Below, piece by piece: positions 1 to 12,358 of a stretch of 64,000 nucleotides of DNA. Position numbers and translations under genes: made by a program. The notes beneath the pieces were generated by a model. The model ran no database searches and was not told the DNA's origin. It worked only from the letters and a program-made list of their open reading frames with translations. The stretch covers positions 5,813,501 to 5,877,500 of the forward strand of contig NC_083525.1 of NCBI RefSeq assembly GCF_032362555.1. Direction: 5' to 3'. This stretch comes from Amyelois transitella (taxonomy: Eukaryota; Arthropoda; Insecta; Lepidoptera; Pyralidae). Each line of letters opens with the position of its first letter. The stretch's first letter is position 1.

Positions 1-1472
1 ACAACCGAACAAAGCCCAGGGGACAATGACACAGATTCTAAACACATACGTTTTAATTGTCGGCTTTCGCGCGGCAGAAATAGTATAAGAGATAGATGCG
101 CATTTGTTTACTGGAAGGTTGGTTCCGTAATAGTTTTAGAATCCCCTAATTATGTATATAGTGAGAGCTTCTCCAAACTAAAAAAAACAAATATCATAAT
201 AGAAATCTGATTAATATAAAAGTTGCAAAGTACTGGTTAATATTTTGTCGTAGCCGTAGATACCTAAGTGAATTTTGTGACTGCGAAAGCTTTACAACTG
301 CGCGGAAAACCACATGCGATGCAAGACGAATAGAAGTGCATAATGCACTTCTATTGTCTTATTCAGATTTTATGATCATCACATACGACAAGCAAGACGG
401 CATCGCAGACTCCATCTTGATAACGGAATAAGTTTCCCACCAGTAGTTACCAAAAGTGCAGCAGTCTCTTGTAATATACGGTTGGTGGGCTGGTGCCAAC
501 AACGTAAATCCCGACTGGCACTGACTCATCGATCGTATCAAAACAAAGCTCGAAAAACAGAATTCGCGAATTTCTTATAAAATGTGAGAAAATTTATTAA
601 ACATTGTTCTTTCTGTGCATTTTCCGCCTGCGTGTAATAATAATAAAAAACTCTTTATTGCACCAAGATAACATGATTTGCAGAAATATTATTATAAGAA
701 ACGACAACTCTCAAATTGAAGATGTGATATAAAATTTTTTTTTCTTTATTTTTTCACCATAACATAAATAGTTAGGACAATTCTTACGTACAAATAAAAA
801 TAAATTAAGGCAACTAAGAATTAATCCCACTAAGAATAGAACCAAATTGATTAATTCTGCGAAATAATAACGTTAGGTAAGTTACAAAGACATTATGGTA
901 ATGGTTTTCAATACTTGTGTATATAACAAAACCGAGCCCACCCACGCGATACTCGGAGCGACTATAAAATAATAGATTGGTCCCATGACGTCATCCGTTT
1001 CCAAACTTCCGAAGTTTAACTTCATGACCGCCAGATGGCGACTGTGATCAAAACTTTTTAAATTTGTAGGTTTTACCAGGATGAAAAGTACCCTATATCT
1101 ATCTACAGACTCTTAATTATATGTACTATGTATGTATAATTCATAAACATTCTTATTTTTAAGAGCTATCTCTTGCTGGTGGTCATAAACCATGATCATG
1201 ATCAACCATAATTTTTTAGTCAAAATGCATATTTACATTTTATTATACCAATCAAATAACTTCTAAAATGCACAAAAATTTAAATAATAAGCTTCTAAGC
1301 TTAGGATTGCGTTGCCAACTTGCGATTTACAGCAAGGATCAAATGGCTAGCTGTCCAATTAATCACTGGGCTTTGACATACTTAATGTACTATAACCAGT
1401 GTCTGAATGCCTTGTTAATATAACTGGCTGATAATAAAATTATTAATTAAGGTTTTAAAATGACAATCTTAC
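1..1472. other. Left edge: clathrin heavy chain intron 2
   Basis: This stretch lies downstream (minus strand) of the donor that closes coding exon 2 of clathrin heavy chain, so it is read as intron running off the left edge. I see no further clathrin exon in it on the minus strand and no convincing ORF. It is AT-rich, with a 13-bp perfect inverted repeat at 329-355. Confidence 0.6.
329..355. repeat. Perfect 13-bp inverted repeat
   Basis: AATAGAAGTGCAT, one A, ATGCACTTCTATT. Four further outer pairs (AGAC/GTCT) extend it with a single bulged base. Confidence 0.85.
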
Positions 1473-2943
1473 CTTCTACTCCAGCTTTGCCCTTAAGTGC
1501 AATCACTTTGCTCGCTGGGTTCATGATTGCAGAGTCTGCACTGATGGGTCGCCGAATAGGGTTGGTGGGGTCGGCCATGTCAATGATGACCACTTCGGCC
1601 GTGTCGCCCACCTTCTCCCGGACACAAATGAACTTGTCCGACTCCATGGTGAGAGTGTTGAAGGATATGGACGCTGAGTTGATGCCCACATTGGTAAGCT
1701 GAAAGAAATTTTGTTTATTTATATAAGCCCTTATGACATGACAGTGAAAATTGTTTATGAAATAAAGTAGGCAGGGCTTGTGGAAGTGTAAAGTTACGCT
1801 ATCTGCTTTGACCCAAAGGAATGCTGTCCCTGTAGAATGGCACTCATGCCATTTATTTCACAAAAATCTATCATTGTATTGCATTTATTATATGATGACG
1901 TGAAACGGGACAGTGCTAGTTTTTTGTGTGATAAAAACAGCATCTTGAATGCCATATGGGGACAGGAAAAAGGTATTATCATAATTGTATTTTAACAAAG
2001 TCAATGTATGTTTTATGTAAACTTCTAAACAGTGTTGCTTTGGGCATTGGCGGACTTACATTAAATAGATTAAATTAGATACAGAGAGGAGCAAATCTAT
2101 GTACCTATTTCACAAGGTATATTACTCTTTTCTAACAGTTCTAAAAGTCCATTATAGGATTGACTTTGAAACATAAAATAAAAAACCTAAATTTAAACAT
2201 AAAAGAAGAGAACAAAATAAATTATTGTACAGCTAGATATTTATTTCAAGATGTATAAAAAACTTTAAAAATTATGGTTAAATTGTTTGAAAGACAAAAG
2301 TTGAAAATAAACTAAAAAAAATAATTATATTGAACAATCCTAAAACTCCAAAATTTTATTTATGCAAATTTGATTGATATGTACTTTTATTTTTATTCAA
2401 GTTATGTCTTCCAATATGTGTAATATTGATAAAACTTTAGAGGTATTTTTTTCAAAAATGTTTACTTGTTTTGTTTAGAAAATAATGATATTTATTTTAT
2501 ATTGATCAAGTAGTAGTGGCTAGCATCCACCCATCCTATTCATACAATATCTTTTGTAAGATAATAAGTAAAGATAAGAGACTATTGTTTTCTCAAGTTA
2601 ATTCAGAGTTACTTCCAAGTCAATGACCTCATTTAACTCGAATTTGGCAAGTGGAACTCAAATCATATGATTCAACTGGGAATGTGGAACAAATCAATAC
2701 TATAACCCGCGCTCCCGTAGACAAGTAGGGGGTGGAAAGAGACATGCCGAAATTGCGCAATGTCACTGCTGCTACCGCTACAGCCTCAACAATATGGTAA
2801 ACTATCTAACAACATAATGCGGCCTAAAAGAGTAATAACCAGAAAAAATGTCTCCAGAGGAAATGCTATCGGCAATCAAATAAACCGATGGGCGTACTCA
2901 CCTGCAAATGTTCCTGGAAACGTATGGGTAAAACTTGCGCCAT
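1473..2943 (-). CDS. Chc: Clathrin heavy chain, first two coding exons (partial)
   Basis: Clathrin heavy chain forms the triskelion leg of clathrin coats in endocytosis and Golgi traffic. Two minus-strand exons are visible. Exon 1 (2902-2943) encodes [14 protein letters not shown] and ends at a GTGAGT donor; exon 2 (1473-1698) follows a TTTCAG acceptor and encodes [13 protein letters not shown]..., [15 protein letters not shown] and [20 protein letters not shown], the start of the N-terminal beta-propeller. These match the family closely in sequence and order. The splice phase is consistent (42 bp, then 226 bp ending in phase 1). The remainder of the roughly 1,680-residue protein lies beyond the left edge. 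The start codon faces UFD1 across about 670 bp. The identity is certain; the extent of the next intron is not visible. Confidence 0.96.
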
Positions 2944-3616
2944 GGTTACGGGACTCTTCGGTTTAACTACACCGAAAAGCAATAAATGCGACCCTCTAAA
3001 ATCGCAGAGTCTGAAAAGATATCACAAATCAATTCACTGCTGTCTCATCCAAAAACACTTTTGACAATCAACATGGCGTTCGAATTGGAAATAAAGTGAC
3101 AACGACCGGACACAAAAAAAGTAGTACGAACTATTGATTTTGGTAAATTTACTCACTAATTCATTAAATTCTACATGAAGAATAAATAATATGAGGTGGA
3201 TTTTAATTTCACTTCAAGAAATTTATGAATACTACACTCGCAGCTGCCACATACACAATGAATGAAATGGCAGATGTTGGAAAAGGAAAGTGATTTTTGG
3301 ATGCGTTCATTTCATATCATGCGTTTCCACACGTTCAAGGGTTCTGAAATCTGAATAGTCCTCTCATAGTCTGAATACATATTGTTGATTTTCTTGTCGA
3401 TGGACAAACTGTCAGTGTCAAACTGACAAGAAAACACTAAATTGTCATGTCATGCCCAACCAAATTTCATTGATCAATTATTTTTTTGTGTGTTAATATT
3501 TTGTTTGTTTCATCAATTGCATTGAGTGATTATTAAAATAATAACTTCGATTTATTGTATCTACGTAAATTGCCATCATCCTTCTGCAACAGTGTCACTA
3601 AAGAATATCAGTTAAA
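2944..3616. promoter_or_regulatory. Head-to-head intergenic region, Chc / Ufd1
   Basis: The two start codons are 673 bp apart and diverge, so both promoters and 5' UTRs must lie here. No TATA box stands out at a convincing distance from either gene. A short ATGGCG motif at about 3071 resembles the YY1/Pho core. Promoter function is inferred from position only. Confidence 0.5.
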
Positions 3617-6600
3617 ATGGTATAAATTGTTCAATATTCATAGTGCTTCAGCCGTATAATATTTTTTTATCGCCTAATATACACATTTTTAGTTTCAGTT
3701 TGGGTTTAATATGTTTCACGAAATATCGCGGCCGTTCAACATGACCTACAGATGCTTTTCTGTATGTATGTTACCAGGCAATGAAAGGCAAGATGTTGAA
3801 AGAGGTGGTAAAAGTAAGTACCTATGATATGATATAGCAATAGAAAAAAGGTTAAAATAAATATAACTTCTCATTTTGCTATGTGTCTTATAATAAAGTA
3901 TACCTTAAAAGATCACTTTATTGTGTATAAAAACCTCAAAAACTTATGTTCTTCATGATAAAGAAGCAGCAAGTTCTATTAGCATACACAAACTCACACT
4001 TTACTGGTTTTCATGTTAAACATATTAACGTTATTTATGAAAAATACAAACTATGTCTGTTTTTAGTAATCATGCCACCATCAGCCTTGGAACAACTGAC
4101 GCGGCTAAATATTGAGTACCCAATGATTTTCAAGTTGACAAATAAGAAAACAAAGAAAATAACACACTGTGGAGTATTAGAGTTTGTTGCTGATGAAGGA
4201 AAAGTTTATCTTCCATACTGGGTTTGTATTGCATTTTTAATTCTCTGGCATTTGTTACCACTTGTGAACTGGGTGTTTAAGATTGGTAAGGTGTCTGGTT
4301 AAAATGTGTGATGTGCAGAAAGGCACAGGTTCAAATCTTACCTTGGCCATGTACCAAGGACTATTTTGAAAGTTACATACATTAGTTTGAATACAAACTG
4401 ACACTCTTACTGTGAGGGAAAACATCATCATTGAGTGCCTGAATGTGTTACAGTGGATACAATATGGCTTAGGTTTACCTGCAAAGGTTGCAGAGGTCAG
4501 ATGGGAATTGTTTTGTGTAAATACCTGACTCATCCGATGTAGGATTCATGGTCTAAGGCATAAGCAAAATGAAACTAACATTAAACATTTATTTTAAGAT
4601 GATGGCCAATTTAGTACTTGAAGAAGGAGCACTGCTGCAAATTGAGAGTGTCTCTCTGCCAGTAGCCACATTTTCAAAGTTCCAGCCTCTCTCAGAAGAC
4701 TTTTTAGATATAACTAATCCTAAAGCAGGTATGTTACTTAAAATTTTACCACAATTTTATTTTTACCTTCTCAAAGTTCCAAATTTTTTTATGAGGAATA
4801 CCAATTTTTATTGATTTGATCTTAATCAACATCTTAATCTTTCAAAAACTCTTCCTCTGAAACTGCAAATTCAACGATACCTGTGCACTACCTCTTAAAT
4901 ATCGAAAACTTTTTTTATTCAAGCCGTCAAGGCAAAAGTGAATAGGTAGATTGAAAAATGCACTAGATTGGATATGGTCAGTATAGAGAAGAAAACATAG
5001 TGTGTGCCATTCTTTCCACGCAAATTGTAAGTGTCAATCAAAGGAAAGGAAAATAAAATTTGGATTCTTCTTTAATGCAAAGCTTTTGAAGCAAGCTGCC
5101 ACTGAATCTCAATCTCATCATTGAGTCATCTAGCTAAACATTCAGCTAAGCAAGCAGTCAAGTCTTTGACCATTGATTTTGCTACCACTTAAACAGGAAA
5201 TGTGTATACAAAAAATTTAGCTTAACCTTTTTTTACCAAACTTGAAAGTAGAAGTAGTAGAACTTATCTTTCTTATGGATAAGATCAGCTTACTAATTTT
5301 GCAATTCTCTATTTGTTACAGTGTTGGAGAATTGTTTAAGGAATTTCTCGTGTCTGACTACGGGTGATGTGATAGCAATAAAATATAATTCTAAGGTCTA
5401 TGAGCTGTGTGTACTGGAAACCAAACCGGGCAATGCAGTTATCATTATTGAATGTGATATGAATGTAAGTTTTGCATTCAAAGATTTTATTGCTTTGGTC
5501 TAACATATTTATAGAAAGTATGCATAACATAAATTATTTCATGTTGTGTTTTTTATTTGCATGCCATTGATATTTTTTTTTATTTTTTTTATAATAATTT
5601 TGCCTATAATTATTTATAATTTTTCAGGGGAAGTTAACAAAAAACTTGTTAACTTCCCCTGAGGTTTAAGATTAAATATTTGGTGTGGAAACTGACGGGG
5701 GCATTAGAATGGCATAGAAATTCTCAATAAAAGCGACCTGGCGGTGAGCGCAACCTATGAAAGGGGAATTGGATAGATACCAGTTGCTTGAAAACACAGG
5801 TGTCCTCAATCAAAGTAATGTTAAAATTGTCATTTTAATGTATATATTCTTACAGGTAGAATTCGCTCCTCCAGTGGGATATAAAGAGGAGGCGTATGTA
5901 TCGAAACGCGGTGATGGCAGCTCCGGAGCTGACGGCATGGACGAGGACCCCGCAGCCATGATGCCGGAGCCTAGCGGGTTTGTTGCCTTTGGTGGTACGG
6001 GCAACAGATTGGACGGGAAGAAAAAGAAGTTGACCAGTGAGAGTGATTCGGAGCCACAGTCTTCACAGGCTAGACAGGTAATTGCTTTTTGACATTTCTA
6101 CTTCTTTGTGTATCGCTATCAACTGCAGATGACGGCTTTGTTTTATGTAAAAATATTGCCTCCTTTTTTTACCATTGCTCTAAGATATCTGAATGAAACT
6201 GCATCACAGTAACTTCTTTACATTTCAATACATACTAAAATGATAAATGCGAAAGTGAGTTTGTTTGTCTGTTACCTCTTCACAGTTAAACCACATAATC
6301 GATTTGTATGAAGTTGTGCATACATATAATGTTGAGTACGGAAAGGACATAGGGTAACTTTAGTATCGTTAAAAACTATAGTTACTGTTGGATTCGTGAA
6401 AAACCTTTGTAGGTGGCGCTGGTTTACAATATTATGTGTAATGACGCAACCTGCACCTGAGTCAGAGATGACTAATCAAAACTTTGTTCCCAGACATACG
6501 TCCGCGGTATACCAGACTATGATTATGAAATCGGCACGATAAGGTTCATCAGGAATTCGAGACCACCTACTGCCAAGGAAGAGGCTCCAGCGGAACCTTT

Positions 6601-6655
6601 CCAGGCTTTCAAGGGCGAAGGTTTCACGCTAAGAACAACTAAATCCAAGAACTGA
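3617..6655 (+). CDS. Ufd1: Ubiquitin fusion degradation protein 1
   Basis: UFD1 pairs with NPL4 as the ubiquitin adaptor of the p97/VCP segregase in ER-associated degradation. Seven coding exons: 3617-3619, 3699-3813, 4067-4221, 4599-4728, 5322-5464, 5856-6077 and 6494-6655; they total 930 bp, 309 residues (human about 307). All have GT-AG borders and consistent phases. Conserved segments include [63 protein letters not shown] and IIECDMN of the N-terminal UT3 domain, then the [10 protein letters not shown] and [13 protein letters not shown] segments near the C terminus. The first exon contributes only the start Met: the intron (79 bp) begins directly after ATG, and the joined start M-FGFNMF matches the family's MFxFNMF. 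A later ATG at 3711 is a possible alternative start. A tRNA-type SINE sits in intron 3 and a perfect hairpin in intron 5. Confidence 0.96.
4281..4566 (+). repeat. tRNA-headed SINE copy in Ufd1 intron 3
   Basis: Matches the 20498 copy: GATTGGTAAGGTGTC, ACAGGTTCAAATCTTACC, GTGAGGGAAAACATC and ATTCATGGTCTAAGGCATA. More diverged than that copy. Confidence 0.7.
5624..5662. repeat. Perfect 17-bp inverted repeat in Ufd1 intron 5
   Basis: TCAGGGGAAGTTAACAA, loop AAAAC, and the exact complement. It contains the only AG-GGG that might be mistaken for an acceptor here. Confidence 0.92.
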
Positions 6656-8820
6656 CTAGCGCCATCTGTAGATTTTGTACGTGAATAGTGTTTTATATTA
6701 AATTTCAAATTATTAGATCTTTTTATGTAGATGCTACAGAGCCCTGGTGGCATAAGCATTTTTTTTTTTAAACCCATTGCAGGCTTTCCTCTGCCTGCGC
6801 CAATTTTCCATTAATAGAAATTTGCGGGGCTATTCATGAATGTCTTATCTTCTCTTTCTTGATCTCTTCAGCTGATGAAGAGCCCTAGAGGCCATCAATG
6901 GATTGTTATAATTTCTTGAGCATTTCAGATCATGTATTTCAATAACTTAAAAGCAGCATGCTTCCAATTTAATGACAGCAATATACATAATAAACCACAA
7001 AAAAAAGGTTAAGATCTAAAGTCTATTTTGTGATTTCACAAAATATACTAAATTCTATCTATTGTAATAAATAATTTTTAATTAAAGATTATTTTGTAAG
7101 AACGTTGTTTTGTTTCACTCAAACAAAGAATACCCACCCTTGTAGGTACGTCAGCTTTTAGTCTTTTGTAACCAAATAAGTTATTATCTCTCTCCCATCA
7201 TGGCGTGTGAGTTCCCAGTTGCACCCTTTGCCATTTAGCTTCGGGGCATGGGCTCTGCTGATATAAACTTTTTCTCAATTAACAGAATTATATATACATT
7301 TGAATCACTATGGAATAAAAATAAAACCAAAGGGCAGTTGATGTTACTAATTGGACAGAAACTATGCCAAGGACAAGTGGGATAGTAATATTTAATCATC
7401 ACTTAAATTCTTTTTAAAGTATACTTACCTTGACTGTTTTGTAATCAACAAGAAAAAGAAATGGATGCTATAATTAAAGTGAAGGTTTAATAGGATAAAA
7501 ACATTTAGGTTTAGTTTAGTTAGATTAATTATGTTACATGCGCTCTATTACCTGTATATTTATAAATAAAAACAATTGGTTATTACGAAATATAATGTTT
7601 TAATTAAAGACCTTACTATACAATTCTAAGTCATTAAAATTAAAATGTTAATAACTAAGAACAATATTCTCCTAATCAATGGAATAAGATGTCTGATTCA
7701 ACAGTCTTAAATTAAGTATAAAAGGTTTTTCACAATGAAAAATAAATTATATTCCACTATATGTATCATTTTTACAAAATAAAAGCTAGTATCTCTATTC
7801 ATTTTCTAAAACTTACAAAAGAAAATACTGAATGATTTTGCGATCATGTTATATTTGTATGTTATCTTCAAAATGAGCCTGTTTGATGTTTTTATAAAAC
7901 TCAAATTCACAAAGTATTTGGAACAGTTATTTATTCATTCATTAAAAAGTGTTTGGTGTACACTTGTACTGACACAACTAATACTTAAAAAGAGACTAGC
8001 AATACACTATAATTATCTTGGTTACAGATATAGTACATAGCTAGTCTGTTTTTACACACACACAGTACAGCATGCACACACATATGCATATAGGTATCAG
8101 ACCTATATGCATACTAAAAAAACAATTATTATTGTTTTATTATGCACCAGGACTATTAGTTTGTTTGTTTTTTGTGATAAAAAAGTATTAACTAGACTGA
8201 TTAAGAAAATTCCTTATCATAAATTACTAAGCTGTAATTATCAATTTCCATGTTGATTACCTTCTAAACCAAAGCTATCTTTAACTTTTTGATGAACAAA
8301 ATGTTTGCAGACACATTGCTACTTTGACTTCCACAGCTTGTATTTACAATACTACTCTAAACAATCCTGTCTTATACCAAAGTAGATTTATTTTAACAAT
8401 GCCATTTTGTGGCTTTCCGTACCCTAGCAGTTCAACTGACTATTTTGGATATCCCTTGTTAACTTAAAACTGATCATTACTTTTGAGTGTGAGGTGATTA
8501 AAATATGAAATTTCCAATTTTGATGTGTTATTACAGATATAGACATAATTTTAGCTTCAGATAGCTGTTGTTCAAATTAATAAGCCAATATACAACAAAA
8601 TTTTTAACAAAATAGAGAGAATGTATAAAATAATTTGATATAGTGAATATATTGTATATCTGTAATGAATGAATGTATTAAAAATTTATATCAGTCATAT
8701 AATCATGGTATTGTGTTTCACAACTGTTAGATGTTTAACTAAGTAAATTTCTTTTCTACTTGATTAGAATATTTTCAAACAGATATGAAACCAATTCATG
8801 ATTCACATAAGTAATTAAAC
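6656..8820. other. Ufd1 3' UTR, intergenic DNA and Arpc4 3' UTR (convergent)
   Basis: The two genes converge here. An AATAAA at 6989 can end the Ufd1 transcript, about 335 bp after its stop. On the minus strand, candidate signals for Arpc4 read as TTTATT on the plus strand, e.g. near 8387. Otherwise AT-rich DNA with a short CA repeat near 8055 and a 13-bp inverted repeat at 8083-8113. No gene is seen. Confidence 0.6.
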
Positions 8821-9327
8821 TTAAAATCTCTTCAAAAACTCTTCAGAGCAAATTCTAGCACGAGCATTTACTGCCAATTTCATTTCACTTATCTCCTTAT
8901 CAATTTCCTCCATGAAGTATATTACAAAGTCGACAAGTTTGTGCTTGTACATCTGCTCTGTGTGGAAATTTGTAATCAAGAAACTGATGTGGTACCCGTC
9001 CACAGGTTTCCTTCGTAATACAATGAAATTTTCAGCTCTCATCATCATAAATCGCATGAACTTTTTACATAATATCTTCTCGATTTCATCGGCTTGTTTG
9101 ATCATTATGCTCACTCGTATAGAGTTAATGGATGATTCAATTAACACTTTCTCGTTAGCATTCCTCGAAATCACGACTGGATTCAGCAAAAGTTCTTTGC
9201 TTGTTCTAACCTCGACCTCCGGTTTGTTGTATCTTTCTACGACTTGGGATGAAAAATGTTCTAAACACATAGCTGCAGTTAGCGTGTGACGAACAGCAGT
9301 TAAATATGGTTTTAAAGTCGCAGACAT
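8821..9327 (-). CDS. Arpc4: Actin-related protein 2/3 complex subunit 4 (p20)
   Basis: ARPC4 is a core scaffold subunit of the seven-member Arp2/3 complex that nucleates branched actin. The frame encodes 168 residues, the family length, with no intron. It carries near-invariant segments such as [54 protein letters not shown] and [17 protein letters not shown] chose the Met at 9327 ([13 protein letters not shown]) because orthologues start M-x-ATL; an in-frame ATG six codons upstream (MVTNRK) is possible but unsupported. A single-exon structure could be ancestral in moths or reflect an old retrocopy; no poly-A relic is evident and every position looks functional. It faces Rab35 head to head. 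Confidence 0.97.
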   Translation of the reverse strand: MSATLKPYLTAVRHTLTAAMCLEHFSSQVVERYNKPEVEVRTSKELLLNPVVISRNANEKVLIESSINSIRVSIMIKQADEIEKILCKKFMRFMMMRAENFIVLRRKPVDGYHISFLITNFHTEQMYKHKLVDFVIYFMEEIDKEISEMKLAVNARARICSEEFLKRF

Positions 9328-9782
9328 TTTTCGATTTGTAACCAACTGTGAATTGTTTCACCACGCCTATAGAATTATCTCTTCCTTCTTCATCGACAAT
9401 TTATTTGTCAAGGAATTTGTTGATTTCGGTTTGGTTTGTAACATTGACGTCTATCGTTTGACATTGACATCACATTTATTATCATTTTCATCCTCAAAAA
9501 TCTTTGCCAAGACATTTTGTAGCGCGTACGTGTGTAAACAGTTCAATTCAGTTAATCATAGCCTCATGGCATAATTTTCTTTGCGGATACGATAAGTAAA
9601 AAAAAGAAAGACAAATAAAAAAAATCATAATAATGGCGGACGTGTTTTAGAGTGACGCAAGCTTATTATTTTACGGCATGCTTTTGATTAATTTTTCGGT
9701 AGATACAATTGTTCTAAACCAATTTAAAACATCTATAGTGAACACATGACCAATTAGAATTTTTAATTTGTAATCACATACA
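9328..9782. promoter_or_regulatory. Head-to-head intergenic region, Arpc4 / Rab35
   Basis: 455 bp separate the divergent start codons. On the Rab35 side, at 9633, is an ATGGCGGAC block (AATAATGGCGGAC) resembling a YY1/Pho site; it could also open a five-codon upstream ORF (MADVF-stop). The regulatory role is inferred from position and motif only. Confidence 0.45.
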
Positions 9783-12358
9783 ATGGCGCGTGAGTTTGAT
9801 CATCTATTCAAACTGCTGATTATCGGTGACAGTGGTGAGTGGGCGAGGCCTATGAAGTTATTACTTCCTAACGACTTTTTGGGCGTTATGCTAATGGGAA
9901 TGCTATGTTTCAGGTGTAGGTAAGAGCTGTCTTCTCCTGCGATTCGCCGACAACACCTTTTCCGGTAGTTACATTACGACTATAGGTGTAGACTTCAAAA
10001 TAAGGACTCTAGAGATAAATGGTGTGAGAGTGAAGTTGCAGATTTGGGATACGGCTGGGCAGGAGAGGTTCAGAACGATAACGAGCACTTATTACAGAGG
10101 CACCCACGGTGTCATCGTGGTGTACGATGTCACAAATGGGGAGTCATTTGCTAATGTGAAACGGTGGCTGCACGAGATTGAACAGAACTGTGATGTTGTT
10201 AACAAGGTTCTAGGTAAGATAATTCTCATTGGAAGTTAATATAAACATTGAATATCCATTTGGAATTTTTAAAACAGATTTTATATGTAATGTTAAAAGT
10301 CCATTACAATATCCAGTGGTGTTGAGGGACTGTGTGTTGTGACTTAACAGTGATTGTGAGTAAGGTATTTTATTTTTCTAAATAGATCTGAAAGGGTGCA
10401 CTGCTTATGGTTAGCGTTTTGTTCATAAAATAAAATATAGAATAAAACAGTGGGGATAAATAGCAGTCTCAAAAATATTTCTAATAAAACTGATTCCTTT
10501 GTTTAAAATTTTCCAGTTGGAAATAAAAATGATTGCCCATCGAGGAAAGTAGTGGTCACAGAAGATGCACAAAGGTTTGCCAACCAGATGAACATCCCAC
10601 TGTTTGAAACAAGTGCAAAAGAAAATATTAACGTCGAAGAGATGTTCCTCACAATCACAAAAATGGTAATGATACTTTTATTAATTTCTGAATTTGTAGT
10701 ATGTATTTATTTTGTAACTAACTTTTGAAAATGGCTATGTTCTAGAAGAACTTTCCAGAAAAATATGGCCTTACTAAGGTTTTATTTCTCTCTTTGCCAA
10801 ATATAATCAAATCATTTCTTAAGTTTTTCAGTTACACCTGTTTCTCTTTAAAGATAAAGTACTTAATGTAAAGCTTATTTAGTACACATAAATAATATGG
10901 GTTTAATAGGACAGGTGTGCCCATGAGTGAAAAGGGTACAACACTATTCTTTTTCATTGGGGGTTTAAAAACAAAGGTTGTTGTCTTTATTTTGGTAGAA
11001 ATTTATAAATGCATAATAATAATATGTAATGAAATAAGAGAAGACTTTAATGAGTATAATAGAGTGTTTATCTTATGACATTTAGTTTGCCATTTTCTTA
11101 TCATAATTGAAACAATTTATTTTTGCCTCATGGTATCCTGTTGATGTTGCAAAAAAAATATTTCAACTTGAACAGTGATTGATAACATTGCAAATGAGAA
11201 TTGGTGGATCAATCAGTTTTTAATTTTTTTTTTCATATCAGTTTCTGCAATCAAATGTGGATGCGATCAGTATAGTTAAGATGCCTAAATAAAAAGTATA
11301 ATACACAGGGTTGCACTTGCACAGGTTCAAATCCTGCCACCTTATTACTGTTGACTATTTTAAGTCTTGAGTTATGTTAGTTTGATTGCTCTAACGGTGA
11401 GGTGATGACAATTCAACTGTATGTTATACCTTGATCAAATGTGGGACAGGTGCCCTAGAAAAGGTAGAAATCCTAACCACTAGGTCAGGCCAGATTTACT
11501 TTGTGTAAAAACCTGAGTTACCCAATCCAGACTTATGTGTTTATTGGTGTAACTAGGGTGTCTACAAAGGTGGTGGTGCCAACGGGACTAATGCCAATGA
11601 GGAAGATTTGCAATAAAAGTTATTTACTTTTTTCATAATTTATTGGTGTCAGTGTTCATTGAGGTCAATTAGAAGGGTATTTACGTAATATTTTCTGCAA
11701 TAGCGATCTTTCTGCACTAAAAGAAACAACATTGGTCAATATAAACTTGGCTTTTAATTATTTTATCAAGTTGTTTCATTCACTGAATACAAAATATTCT
11801 TCTTGTCTTTATGTATGTGACCCCAATACTAAGTTTTGTTTTTTTTTTTACATATTACACTTATACGAAATATTCATGTCCGAAAAAAATTATGGACATA
11901 TCCATCACTGCTTCCCTTTATATAAGTATAATCACGTCTTTATCCTTTACGGGGTAGACAGAGCCATCAGTTTCGTTAAGACTGAAAAGTCCAAATAGTT
12001 TATAAATATAGACAAATAATTAATATAGACAGATAAATAACGGCCTCTGTGGCGCAGCAATGGTTATCTATATAAGTATTATAAAATGTAGTATCGTTGA
12101 GTTAGTATCTCGTAACACAAGCTTCGAACTTACTTCGAGGCTAACTCAATCTGTGTAATTTGTCCCGTATATATTAAAATAAGATAATTATTTTAACATC
12201 ATTAAAAGATAAAACAGTGGATCCAAGTTAATACATTAAAAATGTTTTAATTTCAGGTACTAAGATCAAAACTGGAGATGAAGGAAAGACAAAATGTGAC
12301 ATCAAACGACACGGTCAACCTTAAAAAGGCTCACAAAACCAAGAAAAAATGTTGCTAG
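9783..12358 (+). CDS. Rab35: Ras-related GTPase Rab35
   Basis: Rab35 is a small GTPase of endosome recycling, cytokinesis and actin control. Four exons: 9783-9834, 9914-10213, 10517-10665 and 12257-12358; they total 603 bp, 200 residues (human 201). Start [19 protein letters not shown]1 P-loop GDSGVGKS-like (the C of GKSC replaces the usual S/T-S), switch I around [15 protein letters not shown]3 WDTAGQERF, switch [15 protein letters not shown]4 VGNKND, G5 ETSAKEN, and a C-terminal KKKCC prenylation motif. All splice phases agree. The last intron (10666-12256) holds degenerate SINE pieces and an internally deleted tRNA SINE. An AATAAA at 12859 is a likely polyadenylation signal. Rab35 rather than Rab1 or Rab8 is indicated by the MAREFDHL start and by [13 protein letters not shown]. 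Confidence 0.96.
11305..11535 (+). repeat. Degenerate tRNA-headed SINE fragment
   Basis: Contains the B-box-like 'ACAGGTTCAAATCCTGCC' followed by the same body as the fuller copy at 20498. It lies in the last Rab35 intron and is diverged. Confidence 0.55.
11929..11992 (+). repeat. Short fragment of the 'GGGGTAGACAGAGCC' repeat family
   Basis: Only the first ~60 bp of this family are present (ACGTCTTTATCC, GGGGTAGACAGAGCC). Fuller copies lie at 18202, 18719 and 22234. Confidence 0.6.
12040..12175 (+). repeat. Internally deleted copy of a tRNA-type SINE
   Basis: Starts with CGGCCTCTGTGGCGCAGCAA, then jumps to the body seen at 48852 (TATCTATATAAGTATT..., GAGTTAGTATCTCGTAACAC, ending TTTGTCCCGTATATAT). 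About 90 bp that include the B box in the fuller copy are missing, so this copy should not drive its own Pol III transcription. Confidence 0.7.

Noticed and set aside
4569..4814. 81-codon ORF with extra residues on both sides of conserved Ufd1 sequence
   Set aside because: Only 4599-4728 matches UFD1; the remainder is intron read-through bounded by AG and GT.
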